Assembly: GCA_002224055.1 (NCBI GenBank)
Contig: AZLU01000001.1
Location: 1-64,000 of the forward strand
Length of the DNA stretch: 64,000 nt
Direction: 5' to 3'
Origin: Pezizomycotina sp. ARF18
Taxonomy: Eukaryota; Ascomycota
Part shown: in pieces, positions 32,714 through 43,666 of the stretch
How the letters are laid out: each line of letters begins with the position of its first letter
How positions within the stretch are numbered: the stretch's first letter is position 1
Notes under the pieces: generated by a model
Seen by the model: only the letters and a program-made list of their open reading frames with translations
What the model was told of the DNA's origin: nothing
The model's database searches: none
Program-made: the position numbers and the translations under genes

Positions 32714-33120
32714 TCAATCTCTTCTTTGACCAACAGCCATTAACTGTTTAGGGAGCATCCAAAAACCCTCACCCGGATGCCTCAGAGGCTTTCTATACAT
32801 CTTTTCCAGGATTATAATGTTATCATGATCCTCCAACGTCCTCCGCAGAGTTTTCAATTTATCGGAGAAACCAAGGTCCAACCGGTGAATTTCCTCTGCT
32901 AGTTCGCCCCAGTATTCACATCCAGGACACGAGCACTTCGTATAGTGCATAAACTCCTCGTCCTCGTCGAAGTATGCACCGACCGGCAAGATGACGAGTC
33001 TAAGATTCTCCTTGCATATACAGTGGTTTCGGGGTTTGACAAAGAACCATCGGCGTTAGGCACTCTGCCTTGTCCTTCAGGCGCCTTGCAAGCCAGGTAA
33101 ATTGTATATGTTCCACACAT
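32714..33120 (-). CDS. small Cys/His protein, copy 1 of a tandem triplet
   Basis: ATG at 33120. Three blocks define the family: an N-terminal YTIYLACKAPEGQGRVP, a central GAYFDEDEEFMHYTKCSCPG followed by CEYW, and the C-terminal RHPGEGFWMLPK. The centre, H-Y-x-K-C-x-C-x2-C-x2-W, looks like a compact metal-binding knuckle. Length is 407 nt; one base appears lost near 32990, restoring 135 residues. No signal peptide or membrane segment is visible, so a cytosolic or nuclear protein is likely. I do not recognise the family. Two homologues follow at 34.0 and 35.2 kb in the same orientation with similar upstream sequence. Confidence 0.65.
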
Positions 33121-34021
33121 GCTGATGTTGCGGGGAAGGGTCAGGTTGTTATTTCAGTATTCAGTTGATCTTTACTTCTAGCGAAGTCGGATTTTTTTTT
33201 TTTTTTTTACGAAATGAAGAGGGAGTGAGAGATTCAATGGTCGGAGATCACTTGGAATCCCAACGGGCTTCTTTTATAGACTTGGAATTAAGAGAGCCAG
33301 AAGTGCTAAGCTTGAACTTGGACGAAGTCCGAGTATGAATACTCCGGGTTCTTAATCTCACATTTTCTGCTTATCGTTTTCTCATGAGCTCAAGTTTGCA
33401 GCATCAACATTTCAGATTTCGGTTAATACTAGTTGAGGTTGTGGTATATCGCCAAAAGTTCGTGTCATCCCATTGACAGGCTTTGGTTGTTGGCCTGAGC
33501 TCTTCTCTTCAGTTTTCTCATACGAATTTTCAAGACCGAAGCATATTGTCCACAGTCCATTTTGAGTAGACTTTGCAACTTGGCTCCTGGAAATGAGCAA
33601 TCTGGTTTACTAAGTTTTGCCTGGGGCCCTCAATCTTAAGGAGGCGCGCACGAGTATTCCAGGTAGGAGTATCAATATTGGCCGAGTTTGGTGAGTGATA
33701 ACGGAGATTTTAGCGTTGGAGCGGATGCATAAGAGATAAGTTATCCTGCAAATCCAGGTACTGTCGTAACGTGTACTTTTTGACCCTCTACATAGGTAAG
33801 ACTATTCCTACTGATAAGTCTAACGCAAGCACCATTCTACTATCTCTCCAAATCTATACCAATGGTATTGAAAAAAGCTTGATCGGTTTATATTAACACG
33901 TTCTTCGTATGTTTACATTTAACACGTCGCTGTACCGTCGTTTATCGCTCTTAGTACCACTGACGCCCTCCAGCTTGGACCTTAAATCCAGAAAGCATAA
34001 AAGAAGCGCTGGCCATCTTCT
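33121..34021. other. intergenic spacer of the triplet
   Basis: Holds the copy 1 promoter and a T-run at about 33190-33208. No other gene recognised. Confidence 0.5.
33243..33281 (-). promoter_or_regulatory. core promoter of triplet copy 1
   Basis: Read on the minus strand, GTCTATAAAAG is followed about 30 bases on by GTGATCTCC, 120-130 bp before the ATG. The same two elements at the same spacing occur before copy 2 (with one change, GTAATCTCC), and at slightly shorter spacing before copy 3. Confidence 0.6.
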
Positions 34022-34413
34022 CTAACTATTGGAAGAAGCGTCTGGCTTAGGTAACATCCAGAAGTTTTCCGTCGGATGTCTTCTGGGCCGGCTACTCATC
34101 CTTGGCACCTCGATTAGCCTTATTCCCATCAGACTTGCGATTCTCACCCCAGTAAAGATGCTCGGTCGACGGGCTTCCACCTCTAAGCGACGCCAGAGCT
34201 CGCAATAACCGCATGCGCATCTCGCATAGTGCATGGTTTCGTCGTCTTCGTCAAAGTATGCCCCACGGACGTAAGAGATATCACCTGTAGGGAACAATTC
34301 GGCCCTCTGCAGAAACGTTTAGGGTTCGTGTTGAGATACATTCGGTGTTTAGGCACTCCGGTTTGGCCTTCGGGCTTGTCGCAGGCAACGTAAAGTTCAT
34401 ATGATAGGCGCAT
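34022..34413 (-). CDS. small Cys/His protein, copy 2 of the triplet
   Basis: ATG at 34413 (MRLSYELYVACDKPEGQTGV). The central block is GAYFDEDDETMHYARCACGY followed by CELW, and the C-terminus is RHPTENFWMLPKPDASSNS. All three blocks of copy 1 are conserved, while the linkers differ freely, including the helix between the knuckle and the C-terminus. Length is 392 nt, and one missing base near 34300 gives 130 residues. The positions of Cys and His are kept in all copies, which argues for function. Product unknown. Confidence 0.65.
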
Positions 34414-35206
34414 GTTGAATTTTGTAGAAAAGGTCTTTGAGCAGTGAATTTATCCTTGGTTCTATGGAAATCTTAGTGATGGCTTTCCTAGTTGGAAGGG
34501 TTGAAAATGGAAGTGATGGTCAAGATTATGGCGGGAGATTACGTGGACCTGGAATAAGAGTAAATTTATAGACATCAAGCCAGGTCGAAAGTTCAGATTA
34601 AGTCCAAATACATCACCGCTCGAGATCATTGATATTGACTATATCAAGTCCAATTCAAGCTTGGAATACCCGGTAAACTTTACAATTCGAAACCCCATAT
34701 CCGAATTCTGTGACTAGAGTAATGATCGAACAATGGATATATTCTAAAGCTTTCAGATTTGGACCAGAAACACAATTTTGATAAGGCGATATTTTGAGAT
34801 AAAAAATAATTTAAGAATTATATCTGAAATTCGAGTTCGATCGTCGAGAGCGAACTTCATACATCGTCAGGAGCCCGCGCTCATCCCCGTCCCATCGTTT
34901 CTACTATTCGAGACCGAGTCCTTAATAGTAAATAATTTAAAGATATTAAAAAAAAAAAATTAATACTTAAATTTTTATTAAATCGAAGTTTTATTTAAAC
35001 TATTCTTTATAATACAATTCAGATGTACCAATAACACAACGGGGATCTCTTTAAAATGTTAATGTAGATGTCGAGTTCGCTGTGCCTGTGGTTTACTCTC
35101 CTTAAACCGTTTTTGTCTTTCTATCCAAAATAAAGCTTTCAGCATTACATGTACCGATTGGATGATCAACAGTTACAAAATCTCATACCAATCTCTAAAG
35201 CCTCCT
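34414..35206. other. intergenic spacer of the triplet
   Basis: Holds the copy 2 promoter, then AT-rich DNA with an A-run near 34950. Nothing else recognised. Confidence 0.5.
34534..34571 (-). promoter_or_regulatory. core promoter of triplet copy 2
   Basis: Minus-strand GTCTATAAATT, then GTAATCTCC about 30 bases downstream, about 125 bp before the ATG. It mirrors copy 1. Confidence 0.6.
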
Positions 35207-35600
35207 TTAACTATTCGCCGCCTTTGGCTTCGGTAGTATCCAGAACCCTTCCGTGGGATGCCTCCTGGGCTCCGTCTCCATCTCTGAAATGTCGCTTAAC
35301 TTTCTGCGTAGCCTTGCCTCCAGAACTATCACTCTTTCGCTTATACCCTCGCCCGACTTATTGAATTCGGTCGCAACTTCACCCAGTATTGGCAAACGGG
35401 GCATCCGCATTTCGCGTAGTGCAGGGTCTCCTTGTCCTCGTCGAATAATGCACCGATGGCCTCGGCAAAGTAGTGAACAACATTCGGACACGTACAGGGG
35501 GCTAGACTCGCATGCACGCCTCTGTACGCTCGGCAGAGCGGAACCCCATTTGTCCCGGAGGCTTATTGCATGCCATGTAAATACAAAATGCCTTACACAT
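35207..35600 (-). CDS. small Cys/His protein, copy 3 of the triplet
   Basis: ATG at 35600 (MCKAFCIYMACNKPPGQMGF). The central block is GALFDEDKETLHYAKCGCPV followed by CQYW, and the C-terminus is RHPTEGFWILPKPKAANS. The length of 394 nt needs two more bases for an open frame of 131 residues, and the frame changes fall between blocks. Copy 3 carries additional N-terminal cysteines (MCKAFC, EACMRV, CTCPN). Same strand and spacing as copies 1 and 2. Confidence 0.6.
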
Positions 35601-35682
35601 ATTTGAGTATGTCTTTATTTCTAGAGAACTGTTGGTGGTTAAAATGCTTCCAATGTAGGAATGGTATATAGCTATCACGAGT

Positions 35683-35712
35683 GGAGATCACTCGATCCGG
35701 AAGGATTTATAA
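35683..35712 (-). promoter_or_regulatory. core promoter of triplet copy 3
   Basis: Minus-strand CTTATAAATCC, then GAGTGATCTCC about 20 bases downstream and about 90 bp before the ATG. The GTGATCTCC word is identical to copy 1, and the spacing is shorter. Confidence 0.55.
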
Positions 35713-35969
35713 GAGACTTATAAATTCAGGATCTTAGGACTACCCCAGCCATATCATTCGAGAGCCTTTGATGTTGCCTTATCCTCTGGTTAATGATTCA
35801 AGCTTACAGTATCAAGAGATATCAACGGATATTGAAAGGCTTCCTTTCAAATTCCGCAACCATATATAGTTACAACGAAAGAAATTTGATCATTTTGCCA
35901 GAAGAGAATTTCAAGAAACACCTTTTTTCTATACCATCCTTGAAGATGGAACGGAAGTGAGAAAAAAGC

Positions 35970-36176
35970 ATGGAAATATTTCTTACTCCAGTCATCAACC
36001 AGGAGTTCAATTTGGTAAAGGCAGCACAATCCCACATACTTGAACTTGAAGTTTATAGTGGAACTATGGGATCTCTAACTAAAGATTGTCAAGACTACTT
36101 ACAGCTGATGGCTGAAACGAGATTGGCAGATTGCTATTTCTGCGAAGATATACGCACTAAACGGTTCATAGAATAA
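35970..36176 (+). CDS. possible 68-residue protein
   Basis: An ATG-to-stop frame, MEIFLTPVINQEFNLVKAAQ to CYFCEDIRTKRFIE, with protein-like composition in the gap between the triplet and the large minus-strand gene. No homology recognised. Confidence 0.3.
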   Translation: MEIFLTPVINQEFNLVKAAQSHILELEVYSGTMGSLTKDCQDYLQLMAETRLADCYFCEDIRTKRFIE

Positions 36177-36217
36177 CCATAGTCTCAAAAGCCTGGATGT
36201 TCAAGGTCTGTTGAGCG

Positions 36218-38098
36218 TTATGCAGAAGCTGCATTTTCCGCGCGAGCTTCCTCAGCGACTCTCCCGGGGCTTGGTTGATTCTTATTCTCACTGCCAACAT
36301 TCTCATCAGACATCTTCCGCAAAACCTTGACCAGCGGCCCTTCCTTTTCCTTCCCAACCCTACATGTCAACACATTGCCAATTTTCCCTAAAAGGGCGTT
36401 CCTCTTCTCACGTCTCGTCTCCTTCCTGTACTTCTCATACCAAGTCTGCCTCCCCTTCGCGCAGGAAACCTCGTCCCTCGCCATCTGCACCATAATCTCG
36501 TCTTCCGCGCTGCCGATACCCTCCGCCGGCGCTTGAACGTCATCGTGTCGATCGCGTTCTCAAGCGTCTCGACCGCTTCCTGGGCGTTATCCCTGACGTG
36601 CTTCCTCCACTGTTTTTCGGCTTGTTTTGGAGACTGACGGTTGTCGTGCGTCCACCGATCAATCATGAGGCTGTACTCACACGCGAATGTGGATTCGGTA
36701 AAACTATAGGGATCAAAAGCTCCTTGCGGAGGTCGTCGTTGCCTTTGAGATCTTTGGCTATTTGTTCCGAGAGGCGGCGTTCGGAGAGCGCCGGTTGGCC
36801 GTCATTTCCATTTACTTTAGTCTCGGCCTCATCATTGCCGTCAACATCCCGCGCAAGTTTAGATGGTCTCCGAGGTGAGAGCACTATTGCCCGAGTCTCA
36901 ACGTCGTCATTAGAAAGTAAATCCTTCGCAGAGCCCTTAGATTTCGGCTCCGCAATCTTCGGAGACGAGCGTTCCCCGGAAACTAGCTCCTTGAGGGAAG
37001 CAGACGATAGCGAAGGCCTGAATTTAGCTTTGCAGGGGTCAATTTTGACTGTCGCGGGCGGCATGTCTTGGTTCCGCTTGATGTTCTGAGCACGTTCGTT
37101 GTACGTGACTATCTTCGCCCTTTTGTTGTATAGCGGAGCAAATAATTCCAGTAAAGCCCTGTCTGCGGGCGTAGTTGTCGTCCCGGAGGCGGTTATATCT
37201 GGACGTGAGCCGCTCGCCGGTGCCGGCGATAAAGCCGCTGCGTTTCCCCTATTCGGGGCAGAGGTAATAGCGTCCGGATCGCGAACTTCCTTCTGACTCG
37301 GTATGCTAGCGCCAACCTCTGGGAGCTCAGTATTGCTTTGAACAGGAGTGGTCGTGCCAGGCTAGGCGCTTCAGCTTTTGCTTTGTTAGGATCCGTCTTC
37401 GGCGAAGGGTAACTTCCACCGCTATGCCTATTCTCTGCCGCGTCGAACTTGTAATCGTCCTTGACCATTTTCCTTCCGTTAAAAGTCACTTCCGGCCCGA
37501 GGTTCTCGCTACTATCCCTACCGTCAGGAGGGGCGGCGATAGCGGTATCGTACGCAGGTATTTGTATCTTGCCAGCTGTTCCCGCACTAGTGGATCTGGA
37601 ACCGCCGAAGTCGGATATACTTACGTCCCGCTCCAAGATGGGCAGGCACTTGCACTCTGATTGTTGCTGCGAGCGAGCGCTCGAGATGGATGCGTGCTTA
37701 CCAGCTGCAGCATTCTTTTCGTTCTTCGCGGCTTCGAACGCTTTCTTGATGCTGAAGCGGTGCTGGGGATGGAAAACTTTTGCTTCGGCAGAGAGGTTGG
37801 TTGTCGGGTGGTCAATTTCCTTTGAATGACGATGTTCTGCTAAAGCGGCTACTTGAGCTTGTATAGAGGATTGCGGTTCCTCGAGCTTTTGCTGAGCTTG
37901 AACCGAAGCGGGTGATTGTTCCAACTTCTGCTCCGAGGCTTGAAGAGAGGCAGATGAGTGTTCTAATCCTTGCTGTTGTAGTTGGGCGGATGCCGGCGAG
38001 TGCTCCAATTTCTGGTCGGTCGTCTGGCGCTCACCGGCCAATGAGGCTATCGCCTCGACTGAAGCTGGCGATTGCTTAAGCTTTTGCTCCATCGACAT
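36218..38098 (-). CDS. large charged protein with QKLEQSPASVQA repeats
   Basis: ATG at 38098 (MSMEQKLKQSPASVEAIASL). The first 90 residues hold about five variants of QKLEQSPASVQA. A basic middle (FSIKKAFEAAKNEKNAAAGK, NGRKMVKDDYKFDAAENRHS) and a Ser/Lys-rich region (ELVSGERSSPKIAEPKSKGS) precede a helical C-terminus: EKQWRKHVRDNAQEAVETLE, then KGRQTWYEKYRKETRREKRN and GKEKEGPLVKVLRKMS. Three frame changes, each equivalent to one lost base, link four frames. About 625 residues, mostly disordered. The C-terminal 150 residues look the most constrained. No domain recognised; nuclear or scaffold roles are only guesses. Confidence 0.6.
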
Positions 38099-38898
38099 AA
38101 TGAAGTTTTTTATCTTTTCGCGTACTTGTGCGTCTTATATAACTCTTACTAGCATCAAAGGATTGAGAACCGTAAAATGACGATGATGTAAATTGCTTCA
38201 CGTATCCCGTGTATTATATCATGCCTCTTTCGTTAGACAGGCAACATTTTACATTTTTTTTATTAGGTTATGGATTACGATGTTCTTAAACGACATCGTT
38301 GACAGAATTTTAAGTTCCAAAAATGTCGTTCTCAATCTAGATCACCTTGTGACAGGTTTCAAGGTTTCGAGGTTGAAAGGCTATTTGTGCACTACGTTGT
38401 TCTAGTTAGGCTTTCTGTCAAGATGTTGTTCCAGACTCTTTAACAACGATTTCGAATCAGAATTTCCAAAAATTAATCGAACCCTATCCTGAAGTAGAAC
38501 TCAGAAAACCTAGAAGAGGAGGACGCGTTTGTTTTTCTATCAGCCGCTTACACTGTGCACACGTTAAGACCGTGACGATACTGCTAGGCTAATTCGTTGA
38601 GCTTTCTTGATGGCGGTGCCATTATACTATTGGTTTTGTGCATACGGATCTATTTTGATATTCATATCATAGATCATTTCGATGATAAATATGTGATCGC
38701 GAGCGTACACTTATATTAAGATTAAAAATGATCGAATCATGCGCCATAAGTAGTTTTCAAGTAAGATGAAACATCATCCAGTTCTCCACAGTCATATGAA
38801 CATTACTTTTCATGAACTAATATTAAAAATCACAGTTTTGAACCTCTCAGCTCCGCTAAACTCTGCAAAAATCGTGACTCGATAGGGTGTTTCCAACT
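38099..38898. other. intergenic, nothing recognised
   Basis: The 5' flank of the large charged protein and the 3' flank of the NTF2-like gene. AT-rich in the middle. Confidence 0.5.
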
Positions 38899-39568
38899 TC
38901 ATTTAGCCGGGCAGAAAACCCATCCGATGTCCTTGAGGAAGTTGAGCCAGTCTTGCGACGTGTACTCTGACGTGACGAGTTTAGTGCAGGGGTCGACCAC
39001 AAGGAGGTCGATGCCCTTGTAGTGGAACTTGGTACCTTCGGGACCGCTGTGGTGTTAAGCGGGCTGGCCATTAGGCGTAAGATGTTAGACGAAAATCTTC
39101 AATAATAAACACTATCATAGACAAAAAGCAATACGTACTTGAAATCGTTAGGTCCCGGTCCGAAAATGATTTTGTTCTGGCCTGTTGTCACCGCGCTGTA
39201 CTGCCACCTGTACGCGATGTTCTTGCAGTCGTGGAAGCTGTAAACGGTCTCGAAAGATACGTTCGTGATCGCGTCGGGTCCGTTCTTCGTAGTCACTCCT
39301 TTGAGTAAATTCGCACGTCCTTGGAATGAGATTGCCTGGGCGCCGTTGTTGAAGGTTTCCTCGTAGGACTTGAAGTTCTCGCTGACGGTCGCGTTAACGA
39401 GCTCGCCGATGGTCTTAAAACCTGCGGCTTTGGGTTGTCGCGCTGGATGTTGGACCACTTGAGCAGGATGTGCTTTGCGTCCGCATCTGTAAGGCAGCAG
39501 TGCTTCGGCTTCGGGGAGGCGAAGGATAGGGCCGGCAGGAGGGCCGCTGCGATGATGGAAAACTTCAT
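38899..39568 (-). CDS. secreted NTF2-like domain protein
   Basis: ATG at 39568 with signal peptide MKFSIIAAALLPALSFASPK. The mature start CCLTDADAKHILLKWSNIQR is the opening helix of fungal NTF2-like secreted proteins. It is followed by TIGELVNATVSENFKSYEET, VSFETVYSFHDCKNIAYRWQ and IFGPGPNDFK. A GTACGT donor near 39137 begins an intron, and the last exon gives GTKFHYKGIDLLVVDPCTKL, TSQDWLNFLKDIGWVFCPAK and the stop at 38899. The cone-shaped fold can hold a small ligand or form a dimer. Catalysis cannot be inferred. One frame jump follows the first 40 residues. Confidence 0.75.
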
Positions 39569-39838
39569 GGTAGCGAGTGTAGAAGAAGGATAAAGGATAT
39601 AGAACGAATGTATGAAGATTAAAAGGATTCTTCTCTTCCTGTGCTTCTTGCTAAACGATCGGTAGCAGCTGACTGACTCTCTCTACGGTGGAATCGCTAG
39701 AGAAAGAAGAGTGAGAAACTCCAGTTGCAAAGAAACTGGGAAGATGCCGTCTTTTTTATAGACCCATCCCAACAACACGTACCGTATCTCACCAGAGTTC
39801 GCCTAACAAATTTCCCTATTTTTCTTCTATTATTCGCC
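39569..39838. other. divergent promoter region
   Basis: A minus-strand TATA-like stretch serves the NTF2-like gene, and TTTTTTATAGACC near 39755 points right. No gene recognised. Confidence 0.4.
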
Positions 39839-40115
39839 ATGCAGGGGCTTCTATTCCGTCTTCGTCCCATTGGCCGTCGCTCCAATCGGCCCGTTGCTTT
39901 TTCTCGCTGCAGGTGTCCTTTGTCTCGGCGTCCCTCGCTCAATTCTTGTCAAAAGCTTAACAGTCTCCCAAGACCCAATTGCCAATATCGAGAACGCTCT
40001 TCGCGAGCAGGCGAAGTTGGGGCAATCCACGGGGATCCACATTTCTCCCTTGGCGCGCTTGGCGGTGGGTTTGCCACTGAGCGATAAGGGAGCTTCGAGC
40101 CGGGCTGGCCAATGA
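39839..40115 (+). CDS. possible small protein with N-terminal hydrophobic segment
   Basis: ATG at 39839 (MQGLLF). After one lost base it reads VFVPLAVAPIGPLLFLAAGV then LCLGVPRSILVKSLTVSQDP and NIENALREQAKLGQSTGIHI, with the stop at 40113. The strong hydrophobic lead could be a signal peptide or a membrane anchor. A TATA-like element lies about 85 bp upstream. No family known. Confidence 0.35.
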
Positions 40116-40859
40116 CCTGCAGCCACTGACCTTTAAACGAAGAGCTTAAGAAGCTAAATGATTTGTTCACAACAGGACTAAGTGGATCCGTTGGGGGTTG
40201 ATTTTTGTGTTACGGTACTTCCCAGGTGTCTGGAATGTTTCTGTAAATTCAGATGTTATAGATGTCTCTGAAGCGGTGTAATTGCAATATCGCACGATGG
40301 CGTTCTGCAGCTTTTACCCATATTGTTCAGTAATTCCATGGACGCTCCTTGCGGCCGATATACGCATGATCAAGAGAGACAAAAGCTAGAGATTATCCAT
40401 GTAATTTCGTTTAAGCCCTTTTAGAGCGGCATGTCTGCAAACGGAGGACGGATTTCTCCGGCCTGGTCTGACCTGGGAACCGAGGGATATCGCTGCCAGT
40501 GGTCTTTCTTTGTTGCTGCTCTATTTACTTGCGTTATGAGCTACAACTATATCTGGGAAAAAGCTTTACTTGTTATCTTGAGGCTTGATATAAGATCTGA
40601 TTCAAAGAATGAAGCAAATCAATAGCAGGAGGTCCTGAAGTCGTCCAATAAACTCAGAATACAAGTTTAGGGAGATCATGCTATTACGATTCTTATTGTT
40701 ACGCTCGAATCGATATAATCCGGGACAATTTTCCGCACCCAGCGGCACCCTTAGTTCCAGACTGGCTTGTGAGTTCGTTAAATTACCACCAACACACGCT
40801 ATACAAACAAACGTGACGTGATATTGCAAGGCGATGTTGGCGTCTAACAGTCAGCTCCC
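40116..40859. other. intergenic with one small ORF
   Basis: Contains a 64-codon plus frame (40431-40625, MSANGGRISPAWSDLG start) with a hydrophobic middle (SFFVAALFTCVMSYNYIW). Not supported further. Confidence 0.35.
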
Positions 40860-41219
40860 TCAAAAACGCAGGCGGCCTGTCCCCTTACGAAGAGGTAGTA
40901 GTTTTGAAGTTAGAGAGAAGCCCAGTGGGCCGAAGAATGCAACCACTTGCATAACACATGAAGCCACCGCGAACATCCATAACACCTTTCCCGGAATGAA
41001 ATGGGAGACAATTTCGATCTTTCGCCCTAATCTAGGTCCTAATGTATGTATGATTACTACTTTCTTGTTCGCTAATGAACCTTTTTCTTCGGAGTCGTGA
41101 GCCATAGTTTTTGTAAAATATACCGTAGCCTTGCCTTCGTCAAAGTATTCCTTCAAGATATAGCCAGCATGATTTTTAGTAATGATCCTTGGGTTTTTGT
41201 ATTTCCTTTGAACTTTCAT
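40860..41219 (-). CDS. 119-residue orphan protein
   Basis: A clean ATG-to-stop frame beginning MKVQRKYKNPRIITKNHAGY, with a mixed charged middle (KATVYFTKTMAHDSEEKGS), a hydrophobic stretch VLWMFAVASCVMQVVAFFGP that could be one membrane helix, and a basic tail. It stands alone with no recognised relatives. The lack of frame breaks and a protein-like composition make it plausible. Confidence 0.4.
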   Translation of the reverse strand: MKVQRKYKNPRIITKNHAGYILKEYFDEGKATVYFTKTMAHDSEEKGSLANKKVVIIHTLGPRLGRKIEIVSHFIPGKVLWMFAVASCVMQVVAFFGPLGFSLTSKLLPLRKGTGRLRF

Positions 41220-41417
41220 TATAATCCCCTTTCCAGGCTTGCTTTATATTTGATTATCGATCTCCACTTTCCCGTGATACATGGAGGAAACCCGTGATGC
41301 TCTTTTAACATTGCTCCTTTTTTTTTCTTCTCCCTTTTTGTTCTGGTAAATTTTTAGTATATGACCATTTTCCCCTCTCTCCCATTCGTATAAAGTCGTA
41401 GTATGTAGTAAGCAAAT

Positions 41418-43303
41418 TCACTTCCAAGGCAGCGATGGCAGCGAGTACCTCTTTCCCTTCTTTGCCTTATCCTTAGTCACAGTAGCCTCCTTATTCTCCT
41501 TCCTCTCCTTAACCTGATTACTGATCGTTGTCGCAGTCCAGAAACAGCCCTCTGCTGGCTAACGTACCTAACGTACCTGTTGTTCCTCACCAAATGTCCT
41601 TTATTAGACCCCTCGACGATCATCGACACCGCCCTCTTATCCCTCTTATCAGCGGTCGGCGAAACTTCATTCAGACTCTCCTCAATCGTAGGCAGAGCGC
41701 TCTGTCGCGGACTGACCACTTTCGCCGGACGCGGGATGCGTGAACCCGGGGGTGAAATGAACCCAGGCACAGCGGGATTAGGAGAAAACACAATAGAATG
41801 ATGAGGCGGGGACAGCGTCTTCCTCCTCGCAGCAGTTGTAGCAGTGCTCCCTTCGACGTTGATAGCTGACGGGAGGGGATTCCTGTGGCGGCCGTCGGTA
41901 CGTGGGGAGAGGGGCGCGGGCGACTCCTTTGCGATATGGACGATTCTGGACGGACGGGGCGGTGTTCGGCCCTCGGTACCATGACGGATTTTGCGCGACC
42001 AATTCTGCTACGGTCGGCACGTCTTTCGCACGGGTCGCTGGGATGACGGGCGGAGAGGTCTTTCGAGGATTAAGCTTCCGGGTTGGTGCGCGGGTCGAGA
42101 TCTAGGTCGCCCGTACGGTGGATCTACCGTCGATGTGCGTGGCGCGCCTGGCTTTGTTGGCTTCTGCGGTCCCGTGCGGGGCGTGGGCGGTTGAAGGTTA
42201 ATATCCGGGATGCGTTGATTTGACGGCGGTGATTGGTGGCCTTGCTGAGTGGAGTATCCTTGCTTGGCGTTGTTCTGGATGTCCTCACGCCTAAGTTGGC
42301 GTCCGCGCGTCTCCGGATCGACAGTCGAGTCTGAGTACCCGACGCTAGAACCTTCGTCGTACGTGCTGTCTCCAAGGCTATCGTAACCGTAACTGCTTTG
42401 AGGGCGTAATGATGCAGAACTCGAAGCACGGCCGGCGGAACCTGCAGGAAGTTTGACTTGCCGCTGACGACGCCCCTATTATCTGTGGAGACCTGCGATG
42501 CCCTGGAGCTTTGTCCCGGGGACTGAGCGCGCAGGAAGGGGCTGCGGTTCGTTACTATGGGCTGAGCGTGGGACTTGTTCGGGGGTGAAAGTGTCGGACT
42601 GGGCTTCACGCCGTGCATGCCCATGAGAGCCTTGCGCGCGTCCACGAGAGTTGCTGTGATAATCTTGTTAACAGTTTGAAGGCAAGGTAGCGGGTAAAAG
42701 GAAAACAACATACGGTACTCGCGCAGGCTCCTTTCTCCAGACGGCCTGATCTCATCATAACCCTCTACAAGCTGCAACAGAAAATTGCGTGCGTGAGCAT
42801 AAAGATCCCTTCCAACGTTCTCTGTAGAATCTATACGTCAGCCCCTTGTGGATCAAAGGAAACACATCTCAAACAGGCGTTCCCAAAGTAGTAAACAAAA
42901 AAAAAAAAAAGAAAAGAAAAGAAAAAAAAAAAAAACCAACCTCCATATATCTGTCAATCTCCAACTCGACGTAGCACTGCAGCATGATGCTCCGTTCCAA
43001 CTCGAGCCTGATAAAGGCCACATCTCGGTCGAGCACACCGGAGGGAGCTCGAACAGGCAAAACGGGTTACGGCCGTCGGGATGAGCCCTTCGAAGGAGCA
43101 CGAAAGCTTGTTCTCCAGGATGATGTCCACGAGGAGCTGACGGTGGCTCCTCATCGTCACCGTGGCGCTTGCGAAGTAGTACGGCGGTTGATGCATCGAA
43201 GCGCGTGGGTAGAATCGCCGTGAGTATCGGATGCATCGGATCGGCTGTCGAGAGCCGCGGGCGGCAGCTTAAGGCTTTTGATTGGGGCCCTTGGTGTCTT
43301 CAT
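41418..43303 (-). CDS. Pro/Ser/Arg-rich disordered protein with a conserved-looking N-terminal domain
   Basis: ATG at 43303 (MKTPRAPIKSLKLPPA). The folded N-terminal part reads MHQPPYYFASATVTMRSHRQ, LLVDIILENKLSCSFEGLIP, DRDVAFIRLELERSIMLQCY and VELEIDRYME. A polypyrimidine-rich intron (about 42783-42947), then LVEGYDEIRPSGERSLREY, a GTATGTTG donor, and ATLVDARKALMGMHGVKPSP follow. The remaining residues are disordered: QSPGQSSRASQVSTDN, PSWYRGPNTAPSVQNRP, SAYPTIEESLNEV-like pieces and a basic tail (QVKERKENKEATVTKDKAKK) ending at 41418. Frame changes occur in several places. Unknown function; the helical N-terminus may be a protein-binding domain. Confidence 0.55.
42896..42935. repeat. polypurine tract (A/G) inside an intron
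   Basis: About 40 bases of A with GAAAA interruptions on the plus strand. On the coding (minus) strand this is an intron polypyrimidine tract. Confidence 0.85.
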
Positions 43304-43578
43304 CGTTACTACAGGAGGTGTTTGGTGATTTGAGCTTTTAAATTCCCTCGCTAAATGGAGATGAGGACTTACATTATTACTGGTTACGGAGGCTCGACGC
43401 TTGTTATAAGGATAAAGTAGATACTTAAAAGACTCCGATGATAGAAGGCTTTAAGTGGATATATGATTTGTCGTTCATTGCTGAATGAATGGCGATGATT
43501 TATACGATTCGTGATTTATTGATGTTTGCTAAAAGCTGACCTTCTGATAAAATCGTAAAATGATAATTTCTTGCGCGA

Positions 43579-43621
<43 letters not shown>

Positions 43622-43634
43622 GTAAATAAATAAG

Positions 43635-43666
<32 letters not shown>

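Noticed and set aside
42124-43084. Plus-strand and alternative-frame ORFs around 42.1-43.1 kb
   Set aside because: Shadows of the disordered minus-strand gene and of its polypyrimidine intron.
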